Origin: Sambucus nigra
Taxonomy: Eukaryota > Streptophyta > Magnoliopsida > Dipsacales > Adoxaceae
Assembly (NCBI GenBank): GCA_949130495.1
Contig: OX422211.1
Coordinates: 532,800,017 to 532,864,016, forward strand
Direction: 5' to 3'
DNA: 64,000 bases
Positions within the stretch are counted from its first letter, which is position 1, and each line of letters opens with the position of its first letter. The notes beneath the pieces are model-generated. The model was not told the DNA's origin, searched no databases, and saw nothing but the letters and a program-made list of their open reading frames with translations. This document shows, piece by piece, positions 1-13,424 of this stretch. The translations under genes and the position numbers were made by a program.

Positions 1-3000
1 GAACGTCCCCATGGGTGGCACCAACACCTCCCATGGGACCAATGTAACTCGTAGGAACTGACCCCGCAGTCGCGGGACTCCCGGTTTGAGAGTATGACGG
101 TAATTTACATATTTCTAGACTTAGGCTTATGGCGTTAGAGGGTGAGAACTCGAAACATCCCCCGTACGTCCCCGTGGGTGCACCAACAGCTCCCACGTGA
201 CCAATGTGACTCGTAGGAACTGACCCCGTAGCCGCGGGTCTCCCGGTTTGAGAGTACGATGGTAATATGCATATTTCTAGACTTAGGCTTAAAAACATGG
301 CGTTAGGGGGTGAGAACTAGAAATAGCCCCCGAACGTCCCCGTGGGTGGCCCCAACACCTCCCACAGGACCAATGTAACTCGTAGGAACTGACCGCGCAG
401 TCGCGGGACTCCCGGTTTGAGAGTACGACGGTAATTTGCATATTTCTAGACTTAGGCTTAAAAACATGGCGTTAGGGGGTGAGAACTAGAAACATCACCC
501 GAACGTCCCCGTGGGTGGCACCAACACCTCCCATGGGACCAATGTAACTCGTAGGAACTGACCCCGCAGTCGCGGGACTCCCGGTTTGAGAGTACGACGG
601 TAATTTGCCTATTTCTAGACTTAGGCTTAAAAACATGGCGTTAGAGGGTGAGAACTAGAAACAACTCCCGAACTTCCCCGTGGGTGGCACCAACACCCCT
701 CACAGGACAATTATAACATGTAGGAACTGATCCCACAGCCGCGGGACTCCCGGTATGAGAATACGACGATAATTTTCATATTTTTAGACTTAGGCTTAAA
801 AACATGGCGTTAGAGGGTGAGAATTCGAAACGTCCCCCGAACGTCCCCGTGGTTTGCACCAACACCTCCCATGGGGACCAATGTAACTCGTAGGAACTGA
901 CCCCGCAGTCGCGGGACTCCCAGTTTGAGAGTACGACGGTAATTTGCCTACTTTTAGACGTAGGCTTAAAAATATGGCGTTAGAGGGTGAGAACTAGAAA
1001 CAACCCCCGAACGTCCCCGTGGGTGGCACCAACATCTCCCACAAGACCAATGTGACTCGTAGGAACTGACCCCGCAGCCGCGGGTCTCCCGATTTGAGAG
1101 TACGACGGTAATTTGCATATTTCTAGACTTAGGCTACAAAACACGGCGTTAGAGGTTGAAAACTTGAAACAGCCCTCTAAAGTCCCTGTGGGTGGCACCA
1201 ACACCTCCCACGGGACCAATGTAACTCGTAGGAACTGACCCCGCAGCCGCGGGACTCCCGGTTTGAGAATACGACGATAATTTGCATATTTCTAGACTTA
1301 GGCCTAATAACATGGCGTTAGAGGGTGAAAACTAGAAACAGACCCCGAACGTACCCGTGGGTGGCACCAACACCTCCCACGGGACCAATGTAACTCGTAG
1401 GAACGGTCCCCGCTGCCGCAGGACTCCAGGTTTGAGAATATGAAGGTAATTTGCATATTTCAAGACTTAGGCAAAACTTGGCGTTAGAGGGTGAAAACTC
1501 AAAATAGCCCCCGAACGGCCCCGTGGGAGGCACCAACACCTCCCACAGGACAATTGTAACTTGTAGAAACTGATCCCGCAGCCGCAGGACTCCCGGTATG
1601 AGAATACGACGATAATTTGCATATTTCTAGACTTAGGCTTAAAAACATGGCGTTAGAGCGTAAGAACTCGAAACAGCCCCTGAACGTCCCCGTGCGTGGC
1701 ACCAACACCTCCCACGGGATCAATGTAACTCGTAGGAACTGACCCCGCAGCCGCGGGTCTCCTGGTTTGAGAGTACGACGGTAATTTGCATATTTCTAGA
1801 CTTAGGCTCAAAAACATGGCGTTAGAGGGTGAGAACTCGAAACGACCCCCGAACGTTCCCGTGGTTGGCACCAACACCACCCACGGGACCAATGTAACTC
1901 GTAGGAAATGCCCCCGCAACCGCGGGTCTCCCGGTTTGAGAGTACGATGGTAATTTGCATATTTCTAGACTTAGGGTTAAAAATATGGCGTTAGGGGGTG
2001 AGAACTCGAAACAACTCCCGAACGTCCCCGTGGGTGGTACCAACACCTCCCACTGGACAATTGTAACTAATAGGAACTGACCCCGCGGTCGCGGGACTCC
2101 AGGTTTGAGAATACGACTGTAATTTGTATATTTTTAGACTTAGGCTTAAAAACATGGCGTTAGAGGGTGAGAACTCAAAACAGGCCCCGAACGTCCCCGT
2201 GGGTGGCACCAACACCTCCCACGGGACCAATGTAACTCGTAGGAACTGACCCCGCAGCCGCGGGTCTCCCGGTTTGAGAGTACGACGGTAATTTGTATAT
2301 TTCTAGACTTAGGCTTAAAAACATGGCATTAGGGGGTGAGAACTAGAAATAACCCCCGAACGTCACCATGAGTGGCACCAACACCTCCTAGAGGACCAAT
2401 GTAACTCGTAGGAACTGACCCCGCAGTCGCGGGACTCTCGGTTTGAGAGTACGACGGTAATTTACATATTTCTAGACTTAGGCTTCAACACATGGCGTTA
2501 GATGGTGAGAACTAGAAACAACCCCCGAACGTCCCCGTGGGTGGCACCAACACCTCCCACGAAACCAATGTGACTCGTAGGAACTGACCCCGCAACCGCG
2601 GGTCTCCCGGTTTGAGAGTACGACGGTAATTTGCATATATCTGGACTTATGCTTAAAAACATGGCGTTTGAGGGTGAGAACTCGAAATAGCCCCCGAACG
2701 TCCCCGTGGGTGGCACCAACACCTCCCACAGGACCAATGTAACTCGTACGAACTAACCCTATAGTCGCGGGTCTCTCGGTTTGAGAGTACGACGGTAATT
2801 TGCATATTTTTGGACATAGGCTTAAAAACATGGCGTTAGAGGGTGAGAACTCGAAACAGCCCCCGAACATCCCTGTGGGTGGCACCAACACCTCCCACGG
2901 GACCAATCTAACTCGTAGGAACTGACCCCGCAGCTGCGGGTCTCCCCGTTTGAGAGTACGATGGTAGTTTGCATAGTTCTAGACTTAGGCTTAAAAACAT

Positions 3001-5536
3001 GGCGTTAGGGAGTGAAAACTAGAAATAACCCCCGAACGTCCCCGTGTGTGGCACCAACACCTCCCACGGGACCAATGTAACTCGTAGGAACTGACCCCGC
3101 AGTCACGGGACTCCCGGTTGAGAGTACGATGGTAATTTGCATATTTCTAGACTTAGGCTTAAAAACATGGCGTTAGATGGTGAGAAATAGAAATAACCCC
3201 CGAACGTCCCCGTGGGTGGCACCAACACCTCCCACAAGAATAATGTGACTCGTAGGAACTGACCCCGCAGCCGCGGGTCTCCCGATTTGAGAGTACGATG
3301 GTAATTTGAATATTTCTAGACTTAGGCTTAAAAACATAGCGTTAGAGGGTGAAAACTCGAAACAGCCATCTAACGGCCCCGTGGGTGGCAGCAACACCTC
3401 CCATGGGACCATTGTAACTCGTAGGAACTGATCCCGCAGCCACGGGACTCCCGATTTGAGATATCGACGATAATTTATATATTTCTAGACTTTGGCTTAA
3501 AAACATGGTGCTAGAGGGTGAAAACTCGAAACAGCCCCCGAACGACCCCGTGGGTGGCACCAACTCCTCCCACGGGACCAATGTAACTCGTAGGAACTGT
3601 TCCTGCAGCCGCGGGACTCCCGGTTTGAGAATACGACTGTAATTTGCAGATTTTTAAACTTAGGCTTAAAAACATGACGTAAGAGGGTGAGAACTCGAAA
3701 CAGGCCCCGAACGTGCCCGTGGGTGGCACCAACACCTCCCACAGGATCAATGTAACTCGTAGGAACTGACCCCGCAGCCGCGGGTCTCCCAGTTTGAGAG
3801 TACGACGATAATTTGCATATTTCTAGACTTAGGCTAAAAAACATGGCGTTAGAGGGTGAGAACTCGAAACGGCCCCCGAACGTCCCCGTGGTTGGCACCA
3901 ACACCTCCCACGGGACCAATATAACTCATAGGAACTGACCCCGCAGTCGCGGGACTCCCGGTTTGAGAGTACGACGGTAATTTGCCTATTTCTAGACTTA
4001 GGCTTAAAAACATGGCGTTAGAGGGTGAGAACTAGAAACAACACCCGACCGTCCCGTGGGTGGCACCAACACCACCCACAAGACCAATGTGACTCGTAGG
4101 AACTGACCCCGCAGCCGCGGGTCTCCCGGTTTGTGAGTACGACGGTAATTTGCATATTTCTAGACTTAGGCTACAAAACACGACATTAGAGGGTGAAATC
4201 TCGAAATAGCCCTCTAAATTTCCTGTGGGCACCAACACCTCCCACGGGACCAATGTAACTCGTACGAACTGATCCCGCAGCCGCGGGACTCCCGGTTTGA
4301 GAATACGATGATAATTTGCATATTTCTAGACTTAGGCCTAATAGCATGGCATTAGAGGTGAAAACTCGAAACAGACCCCGAACGTACCCGTGGGTGGCAC
4401 CAACACCTCCCACGGGACCAATGTAACTCGTAGGAACGGTCCCCACTGCCGCGGGACTCCAGGTTTGAGAATATCAAGGTAATTTGCATATTTCAAGACT
4501 TAGGCAAAACTTGGCGTTAGAGGGTGAAAACTCGAAACAGCCCCCGAACGACCCCGTGGGTGGTACCAACTCCTCCCACGGGACTAATGTAACTCGTAGG
4601 AACTGTTCCTGCAGCCGCGGGACTCCCGATTTGAGAATACGACGGTAATTTGTATATTTCTAGACTTAGGCTTAAAGACATGGCGTTAGAGGGTGAGAAC
4701 TCGAAACAGGCCCCGAACGTCCCCGTGGGTGGCACCAACACCTCCCACGGGATCAATGTAACTCGTAGGAACTGACCCCGAAACCGCGGGTCTCTCGGTT
4801 TAAGAGTACGATGGTAATTTGTATATTTCAAGACTTAGGCTTAAAAACATGGCATTAGGGGGTGAGAACTAGAAACAGCCCCCGAACGTCCCCATAGGTG
4901 GCACCAACACCTCCCACGGGACCAATGTAACTCGTAGGAACTGACCCCACAGCTGCGGGTCTCCCGGTTTGGGAGTACGACGGTAATTTGCATATTTCTA
5001 GACTTAGGCTTAAAAACATGGCGTTAGATGGTGAGAAATAGAAACAACCCCCGAACGTCCCCGTGGGTGAACCAACACCTCCCACGAAACCAATGTGACT
5101 CTTAGGAACTGACCCCGCAACCGTGGGTCTCCAGGTTTGAGAGTACGACGATAATTTGCATATATCTGGACTTATGCTTAAAAACATGGCGTTAGAGGGT
5201 GAGAACTCGAAACAGGCCCCGAACGTGCCCGTGGGTGGCACCAACACCTCCCACGGGATCAATGTAACTCGTAGGAACTGACCCCGCAGCCGCGGGTCTC
5301 CCGGTTTGAGAGTACCACGGTAATTTGCATATTTCTAAACTTAGGCTAAAAAACATGGCGTTAGAGGGTGAGAACTCGAAATGGCCCCGTGGGTGGCACC
5401 AACTCCTCCCACGGGACCAATGTAACTCCCGGTTTGAGATATCGACGATAATTTATATATTTCTAGACTTTGGCTTAAAAACATGCCGTTAGAGGGTGAA
5501 AACTCGAAACAGCCCCCGAACGACCCCGTGGGTGGC
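1..5536 (-). repeat. 169-bp satellite array, left segment
   Basis: About 33 tandem monomers of roughly 169 bp, each beginning (plus strand) near gaacgtccccgtgggtggc and ending near gaactcgaaacagccccc. The monomer has a GC-rich half (positions 1-100) and an AT-rich stretch (about 100-135, containing tttgcatatttctagactta). All copies point the same way. Subtypes are mixed and no long HOR period is obvious here. Strand is given as minus only because the longest stop-free frames (about 240 nt per monomer) lie on that strand; 169 is not a multiple of 3, so these frames are a by-product of the repeat and not genes. There is no gene in this stretch. The repeat itself is directly visible; its role (centromeric, pericentromeric or subtelomeric) cannot be decided from sequence. 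Confidence 0.97.
5380..5536 (-). repeat. rearranged short satellite monomers next to the 1-kb insertion
   Basis: Two abnormal monomers precede the insertion. The first lacks the usual cccgaacgt segment (it reads gaaatggccccgtggg). The second jumps from aatgtaactc straight to ccggtttgagatatc, losing about 30 bp that normally hold the second hairpin; the deletion is flanked by actc on both sides in full-length relatives such as the monomer at about 3342-3510. The array was therefore broken and repaired close to the insertion point. Confidence 0.8.
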
Positions 5537-6543
5537 CACCTCTGTCACGACCTCGACCCAAAAATAGTAGGGAACAGGTGCCTTGACATGCCACCAAGGC
5601 ATCCAATATTCTGGCCTTAATTTTTTTTTTTAATATATGTAGCGGAAGTATAATCACTTGGTTATGAATCGTAAAATACTGAAAGTGAAGGAATTACATC
5701 ATCAGAGCTTTCTAAAGGGAACTTCATTTGTATTAAAATATAAACGAGTTACAACTTGACACAAGGAGCTAAACATGCTCTATCTAATTAAACAAACTTC
5801 TACTTAAGGTAACAAAAAGAGCTTTAAAAGCTAAATCTTCAACATAGTCCTTTTTCGTTCCATCCACGAACTTAATTATTTCCTGAAAAATGGTTATTTA
5901 TACAACATCAGCTAAAAGCCGAATGAGATTCAATCTCCAAATATTCCAAGGTTTTCAGAAAATAGATACCTATTCAATTTAGAACAGAAGGTATATACAT
6001 AGAGATAGGAATTTCAAGTAATATATATAAAGTAAATGACAATATATATAGATTGGACCTCGTTTAGAACACATACTTAAACCTTTATCGTATTTGTTAG
6101 ATTAACGTACGATCGAAAACTCGTTATCTATAATTTCGACCTCTACTTTAGGTGAGTACTCTATGCAATTTCTTGCGTATTTTGATTATATTATATTATG
6201 CAAACTATGTATTTTTGTTAAATGCTTTTATTCTCAAATGCATCTGATACCGATGATTCCGTCGTTTGTTATCTGTTTATATCTCTCCATATAAACATCT
6301 GATTTGAATTCTGAAATTATTGATTCGGCCTATGGAAACTCTCTTACTATATTGGCCTTGACTACCGGGTGGAAATATTTGGGTGGTACCTTCCCAGCTG
6401 GTTTATCGCTGGTGTGCCCTAAACAAGGCGTTGTTCCAGAAATCAAGATTATCTGTCTGTGATGTCATCGGGTGGAAACATTTGATAACACTATCTGTAT
6501 GGGTATTACAGTGTACATGGCCATTAAAACTGAATAATTGACA
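5537..6543. mobile_element. AT-rich 1-kb insertion, candidate solo LTR
   Basis: The satellite stops after gtgggtggc at 5536 and resumes with aatcctcccacggg at 6543-6544. The intervening DNA is AT-rich and unrelated to the satellite. From 5543 to 6543 it starts TGTCA and ends TGACA, a perfect 5-bp inverted terminus of the TG...CA form typical of LTRs, giving 1,001 bp. No coding frame, PBS or polypurine tract is seen, so a solo LTR is the simplest reading. Against this, there is no clean target duplication (only CCTC occurs on both sides), and six extra bases (5537-5542) lie between the satellite and TGTCA. A truncated non-LTR insertion or repair patch is possible. It shows no similarity by eye to the 3.16-kb LTRs at 50.5-60.6 kb. 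Confidence 0.55.
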
Positions 6544-7239
6544 ATCCTCCCACGGGACCAATGTAACTCGTTGGAACTGTTCCTGCAGCCGCGGGACTCT
6601 CGGTTTGAGAATACGACGGTAATTTGCATATTTCTAGACTTAGGCTTAAAAACATGGCGTTAGAGGGTGAGAACTCGAAACAGGCCCCGAACGTGCCCAT
6701 GGGTGGCACCAACACCTCCCACGGGATCAATGTAACTCGTAGGAACTGACCCCGCAGCCGCGGGTCTCCCGGTTTGAGAGTACCATGGTAATTTGCATAT
6801 TTCTAGACTTAGGCTAAAAAACATGGCGTTAGAGGGTGAGAACTCGGAACGGCCCCCGAACGTCCCCGTGGTTGGCACCAACACCTCCCACGGGACCAAT
6901 GTAAGTCATAGGAACTGACCCCGCAGTCGCGGGACTCCCGGTTTGAGAGTACGACGGTAATTTAACTATTTCTAGACTTAGGCTTAAAAACATGGCGTTA
7001 GAGGGTGAGAACTAGAAACAACCCCCGAACGTCTCCGTGGGTTCACCAACACCTCCCACGAAACCAATGTGACTCGTAGGAACTGACCCCGCAACCGCGG
7101 GTCTCCCGGCTTGAGAGTACGACGGTAATTTGCATATATCTGGACTTATGCTTAAAAACATGGCGTTAGAGGGTCAGAACTCGAAATAGCCCCCGAACAT
7201 CCCCGTGGGTGGCACCAACACCTCCCACGGGACCAATCT

Positions 7240-8900
7240 AACTCGTAGGAACTGACCCCGCAGCCGCGGGTCTTCCGGTTTGAGAGTACGATGGTAATTT
7301 GCATATTTCTAGACTTAGGCTTAAAAACATGGCGTTAGGGGGTGAGAACTAGAAATAGCCCCCGAACGTCCCCGTGTGTGGCACCAACACCTCCCACGGG
7401 ACCAATGTAACTCGTAGGAACTGACCCCGCAGCCGCGGGTCTTCCGGTTTGAGAGTACGATGGTAATTTGCATATTTCTAGACTTAGGCTTAAAAACATG
7501 GCGTTAGGGGGTGAGAACTAGAAATAGCCCCCGAACGTCCCCGTGTGTGGCACCAACACCTCCAACGGGACCAATGTGACTCGTACGTACTAACCCCGCA
7601 GTCGCGGGTCTCTCGGTTTGAGAGTACGACGGTAATTTGCATATTTTTCGACATAGGCTTAAAAACATGGCGTTAGAGGGTGAGAACTCGAAACAGCCCC
7701 CGAACATCCCCGTGGGTGGCACCAACACCTCCCACGGGACCAATCTAACTCATAGGAACTGACCCCGTAGCCGCGGGTCTTCCGGTTTGAGAGTACGATG
7801 GTAATTTGCATATTTCTAGACTTAGGCTTAAAAACATGGTGTTAGGTGGTGAGAACTAGAAATAGCCCCCGAACGTCCCCGTGTGTGGCACCAACACCTC
7901 CCACGGGACCAATGTAACTCGTAGGAACTGACCCCGCAGTCACGGGACTCCCGGTTTGAGAGTACGACGTTAATTTGCATATTTCTAGACTTAGGCTTAA
8001 AAAATTGTAGTTAGAGGGTGAGAAATAGAAACAACCCCCGAACGTCCCCGTGGGTGGCACCAACACCTCCCACAAGACCAATGTGACTCGTAGGAACTGA
8101 CCCCGCAGCCGCGGGTCTTCCGGTTTGAGAGTACGATGGTAATTTGTATATTTCTAGACTTAGGCTTAAAAACATGACGTTAGGGGGTGAGAACTAGAAA
8201 TAGCCCCCGAACGTCCCCGTGTGTGGCACCAACACCTGCCACGGGACGAATGTAACTCGTAGGAACTGACCCCGCAGCCGCGGGTCTTTCGGTTTGAGAG
8301 TACGATCGTAATTTGCATATTTCTAGACTTAGGCTTAAAAACATGGCGTTAGAGGGTGAGAACTAGAAACAACCCCCGAACGTCCCCGTGTGTGGCACCA
8401 ACACCTCCAACGGGACCAATGTAACTCGTACGTACTAACCCCGCAGTCGCGGGTCTCTCGGTTTGAGAGTACGATGGTAATTTGCGTATTTTTTGACATA
8501 GGCTTAAAAACATGGCGTTAGAGGGTGAGAACTCGAAACAGCCCCCTAACATCCCCGTGGGTGGCACCAACACCTCCCACGGGACCAATCTAACTCGTAG
8601 GAACTGACCCCGCAGCCGCGGGTCTTCCGATTTGAGAGTACGATGGTAATTTGCATATTTCTAGACTTAGGCTTAAAAACATGGCGTTAGGGGGTGAGAA
8701 CAAGAAATAGCCCCCGAACGTCCCCATGTGTGGCACCAACACCTCCCACGGGACCAATGTAACTCGTAGGAACTAACCCCGCAGTCACGGGACTCCCGGT
8801 TTGAGAGTACGACGGTAATTTGCATATTTCTAGACTTAGGCTTAAAAACATAGCGTTAGGGGGTGAGAACTACAAATAGTCCCCGAACGTCCCCGTGGGT
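7240..8900 (-). repeat. local expansion of satellite monomers with the gggtcttccgg variant
   Basis: Monomers with the rare pair of variants gggtcttccgg and cccgtgtgtggcacc recur at about 7270, 7439, 7779, 8115, 8284 (as gtctttcgg) and 8623. Two neighbours (about 7247 and 7416) are nearly identical. A pair of monomers at 7504 and 8349 is separated by exactly 845 bp (5 x 169). The variants are rare elsewhere in the window, so this is a local, recent amplification. The gtgtgtggc variant also weakens one arm of the first hairpin. Confidence 0.75.
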
Positions 8901-11039
8901 GGCACCAACACCTCCCATGGGACCAATGTAATTCGTAGGAACTGACCCCGCAGTCGCGGGACTCCCGGTTTGAGAGTACGATGGTAATTTGCTTATTTCT
9001 AGACTTAGGCTTAAAAACATGGCGTTAGAGGGTGAGAACTAGAAACAACCCCCGAACGTCCCCGTGGGTGCACCAACACCTCCCACAAGACCAATGTGAT
9101 TCGTAGGAACTGACCCCGCAGTCGCGGGTCTCCCGATTTGAGAGTACGATGGTAATTTGAATATTTCTAGACTTAGGCTTAAAAACATGGCGTTAGAGGG
9201 TGAAAACTCAAAACAGGCCTCCAACGGCACCGTGGGTGGCACCAACACCTCCCTCGGGACCAATGTAACTCGTAGGAACTAATCCCGCAGCCACGGGACT
9301 CCCAGTTTGAGATATCGATGATAATTTATATATTTCTAGACTATGGCTTAAAAACATGGCGTTAGAGGGTGAAAACTCGAAACAGCCCCCGAACGACCCC
9401 GTGGGTGGCACCAAATCCTCCCACGGGACCAATGTAACTCGTTGGAACTGTTCCTGCAGCCGCGGGACTCTCGGTTTGAGAATACGACGGTAATTTTCAT
9501 ATTTCTAGACTTAGGCTTAAAAACATGGCGTTAGAGGGTGAGAACTCGAAACAGGCCCCGAACGTGCCCGTGGGTGGCACCAACACGTCCCACGGGATCA
9601 ATGTAACTCGTAGGAACTGACTACGCTGCCGCGGGTCTCCCGGTTTGAGAGTACCACGGTAATTTGCATATTCCTAGACTTAGGCTAAAAAACATGGCGT
9701 TAGAGGGTGAGAACTCAAAACGGCCCCCGAACGTCCCCGTGGTTGGCACCAACACCTCCCACGGGACCAATGTAACTCGTAGGAACTGACCCCGCAGTCG
9801 CGGGACTCCCGATTTGAATGTGCGACGGTAATTTACCTATTTCTAGACTTAGGCTCAAAAACATGGCGTTAGAGGGTGAGAACTAGAAACAACCCCCGAA
9901 CGTCTCCGTGGGTGCACCAACACCTCCCACGAAACCAATGCTACTCGTAGGAACTGACCCCGTAACTGCGTATCTCCCAGTTTGAGAGTACGACGGTAAT
10001 TTTCATATTTCTAGACTTAGGCCTAATAACATGGCGTTAGAGGGTGAAAACTCGAAAAAGACCCCGAACGTACCCGTGGGTGGCACCAACACCGCCCACG
10101 GGACCAATGTAACTCGTAGGAACGGTCCCCGCTGCCGCGGGACTCAAGGTTTGAGAATATGAAGGTAATTTTCATATTTCAAGACTTAGGCAAAACTTGA
10201 CGTTAGAGGATGAAAACTCAAAACAGCCCCCGAACGGCCCCGTGGGAGGCACCAACACCTCCCACAGGACAATTGTAACTTGTAGGAACTGATCCCACAG
10301 CCGCGGGACTCCTGGTTTGAGAATACGATGATAATTTGCATATTTCTAGACTTAGGCTTAAAAACATGGCGTTAGAGGGTAAGAACTCGAAACAGCCCCC
10401 GAACGTCCCCGTGGGTGGCACCAACACCTCCCACGGGATCAATGTAACTCGTAGAAACTGACCCCGCAGCCGCGGGTCTCCCGGTTTGAGAGTACGACGG
10501 TAATTTGCATATTTCTAGACTTAGGCTAAAAAACATGGCGTTAGAGGGTGAGAACTCGAAACGGCCCCCGAACGTCCCCGTGGTTGGCACCAACACCACG
10601 CATGGGACCAATGTGACTCGTAGGAAATGACCCCGCAACCGCGGGTCTCCCGGTTTGAGAGTACGATGGCAATTTGCATATTTCTAGACTTAGGCTTAAA
10701 AACATGGCGTTAGAGGGTGAGAACTAGAAACAATCCCCGAACGTCTCCGTGGGTGGCACCAACACCTCCCACAAGACCAATGTTACTCGTAGGAACTGAC
10801 CTCGCAGCCGCGGGGTCTCCCGGTTTTATAGTACGACGGTAATTTGAATATTTCTAGACTTAGGCTCAAAAACACGGCGTTAGAGGGTGAAAACTCGAAA
10901 CAACCCTCTAAAGTCCCTGTGGGTGGCACCAACACCTCCCACGGGACCAATGTAACTCGTAGGAACTGACCTCGCTGCTGCGGGTCTCCCGGTTTGAGAG
11001 TACGACGGTGATTTGCATATTTCTAGACTTAGGCTTAAA

Positions 11040-12460
11040 AACATGGCATTAGGGGGTGAGAACTAGAAACATCCTCCGAACGTCCCCGTGGGTGCACCAA
11101 CACCACCCACGAAGCCAATGTGACTCGTAGGAACTGACCCCGCAACCGCGGGTCTCCCGGTTTGAGAGTACGACGGTAATTTGCATATATCTGGATGTAT
11201 GCTTAAAAACATGGCGTTAGAGGGTGAGAACTCAAAATATCCCCCGAACGTCGCCGTGGGTGGCACCAACACCTCCCACGGGACCAAGGTAACTCGTACG
11301 AACTAACCCCGCAATCGCGGGTCTCTCGGTTTCAGAGTACGACGGTAATTTGCGTATTTTTGGAAATAGGCTTAAAAACATGGCGTTAGAGGGTGAGAAC
11401 TCGAAACAACCCCCGAACGTCCCCGTGGGTGGCACCAACACCTCCCACGGGACCAATGTTACTCGTAGGAACTGACCCCGTAGCCGCGGGTCTCCCGGTT
11501 TGAGAGTACGATGGTAATTTGCATATTTCTAGACTTAGGCTTAAAAGCATGGCGTTAGGGGGTGAGAACTAGAAATAGCCCCCGAACGTCCCCGTGGGTG
11601 GTACCAACACCTCCCACGGGACCAATGTAACTCGTAGGAACTGACCCCGCAGTCGCGGGACTCCCGGTTTGAGAGTACGACGGTAATTTCCATATTTCTA
11701 GACTTAGGCTTAAAACAATGGCGTTAGAGGGTGAGAACTAGAAACAACCCCCGAACGTCCCCGTGGGTGGAACCAACACCTCCCACAAGACCAATGTGAC
11801 TCGTAGGAACTGACCCCGCAGCCGCGGGTCTCCCGATTTGAGAGTACGATGGTAATTTGAATATTTCTACAATTAGGCTTAAAAACATGGCGTTAGAGGG
11901 CAAAAACTCGAAATAGCCCTCTAACGGCCCCGTGGATGGCACCAACACCTCCCACGGGACCAATGTAACTCGTAGGAACAGATCCCTCAGCCAAGGGACT
12001 CCCGGTTTGAAATATCGATGATAATTTATATATTTCTAGACTTTGGCTTAAAATCATGGCGTTAGAGGGTGAAAACTCGAAAACAGCCCCCGAACGACCC
12101 CGTGGGTGGCACCAACTCCTCCCACGGGACCAATGTAACTCGTAGGAACTGTTCCTGCAGCCGTGGGACTCCCGGTTTCAGAATACGATGGTAATTTACA
12201 TATTTCTAGACTTCGGCTTAAAAACATGGCGTTAGAGGGTGAGAACTCGAAACAGGCCCCGAACGTCCCCGTGGGTGGCACCAACACCTCCCACGGGACC
12301 AATGTAACTCGTAGGAACTGACCCCGCAGTCGCGGGACTCCCGATTTGAGAGTACGACAGTAATTTACATATTTCTAGACTTAGGCTTAAAAACATGGCG
12401 TTAGAGGGTGAGAACTAGAAATAACCCCCGAACGTCCCCGTGGGGGCACCAACACCTCCC
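11040..12460 (-). repeat. satellite segment duplicated at about 16,553-17,973 (5,513 bp apart)
   Basis: Successive monomers at 11063, 11724, 11894 and 12054 have partners exactly 5,513 bp downstream, at 16576, 17237, 17407 and 17567. Shared rare variants include cacgaagcca in the B-type monomer, gtggatggcacc in the E-type monomer and gaaaacagcccccgaacgacc (an extra A) in the F-type monomer. The block is about 1.4 kb, or 8 monomers. It shows that long-range copying, not only neighbour slippage, shapes the array. Confidence 0.75.
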
Positions 12461-13424
12461 ATGAGACCAATGTGACTCGTAGGAACTGACCCCGCAGCCG
12501 CGGGTCTCCCGGTTTGAGAGTAAGATGGTAATTTTCATATATCTGGACTTATGCTTAAAAACATGGCGTTAGAGGGTGAGAACTCGAAACTTCCCCCGAA
12601 CGTCCCCGTGGGTGACACCAACACCTCCCACGGGACCAATGAAACTCGTACGAAGTAACTCCGCAGTCGCGGGTCTCTCAATTCGAGAGTACTATGGTAA
12701 TTTATATATTTATAGACTTAGGCTTCAAAACATGGCGTTAGGGGGTGAGAACTCGAAACAGCCCCCGTGGGTGGCTCCAACACTTCCCACGAGACCAATG
12801 TAACTCGTAGGAACTGACCCCGCAGCCGCGGGTCTCCCGATTTGAGAGTACTATGGTAATTTGCCTATTTCTAGACTTAGGCTTAAAAACATGTCGTTAG
12901 AGGGTGAGAACTAGAAACAACCCCCGAACGTCTCCGTGGGTGGCACCAACACCTCCCACAAGACCAATGTTACTCGTAGGAACTGACCCCGCAGCCGCGG
13001 GTCTCCCGGTTTGATAGTACGACGGTAATTTGAATATTTCTAGACTTAGGCTAAAAAACACGGCGTTAGAGGGTGAAAACTCGAAACAACCCTCTAAAGT
13101 CCCTGTGGGTGGCACCAACACCTCCCACGGGACCAATGTAACTCGTAGGAACTGACCTCGCTGCCGCGGGTCTCCAGGTTTGAGAGTACGACGGTAATTT
13201 GTATATTTCTAGACTTAGGCTTAAAACATGGCATTAGGGGGTGAGAACTAGAAACAACCCCCGAACGTCCCCATGGGTGGCACCAACACCTCCCACGAGA
13301 CCAATGTAACTCGTAGGAACTGACCCCGCAGTCGCGGGACTCCTGGTTTGAGAGTACGACGGAAATTTATATATTTCTAGACTTAGGCTTAAAAACATGG
13401 CGTTAGATGGTGAGAACTAGAAAC

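Noticed and set aside
100..140. CENP-B box or octamer (ATTTGCAT) protein-binding sites in the monomer
   Set aside because: I see no CENP-B box by eye. The octamer is an animal POU-factor site and falls by chance in the AT-rich part of the monomer.
1..5536. CRISPR-like array of regular repeats
   Set aside because: The units are contiguous 169-bp tandem monomers with no unique spacers, and the context is a plant genome.
5475..5657. 60-codon minus-strand frame across the left insertion junction
   Set aside because: It is a chimera of satellite and inserted DNA with no independent support.
5537..6543. Reading the 1-kb insertion as another copy of the 50.5-kb LTR
   Set aside because: The ends differ (TGTCA against TGTAA), the length is a third, and no shared stretch or 137-bp repeat is visible.
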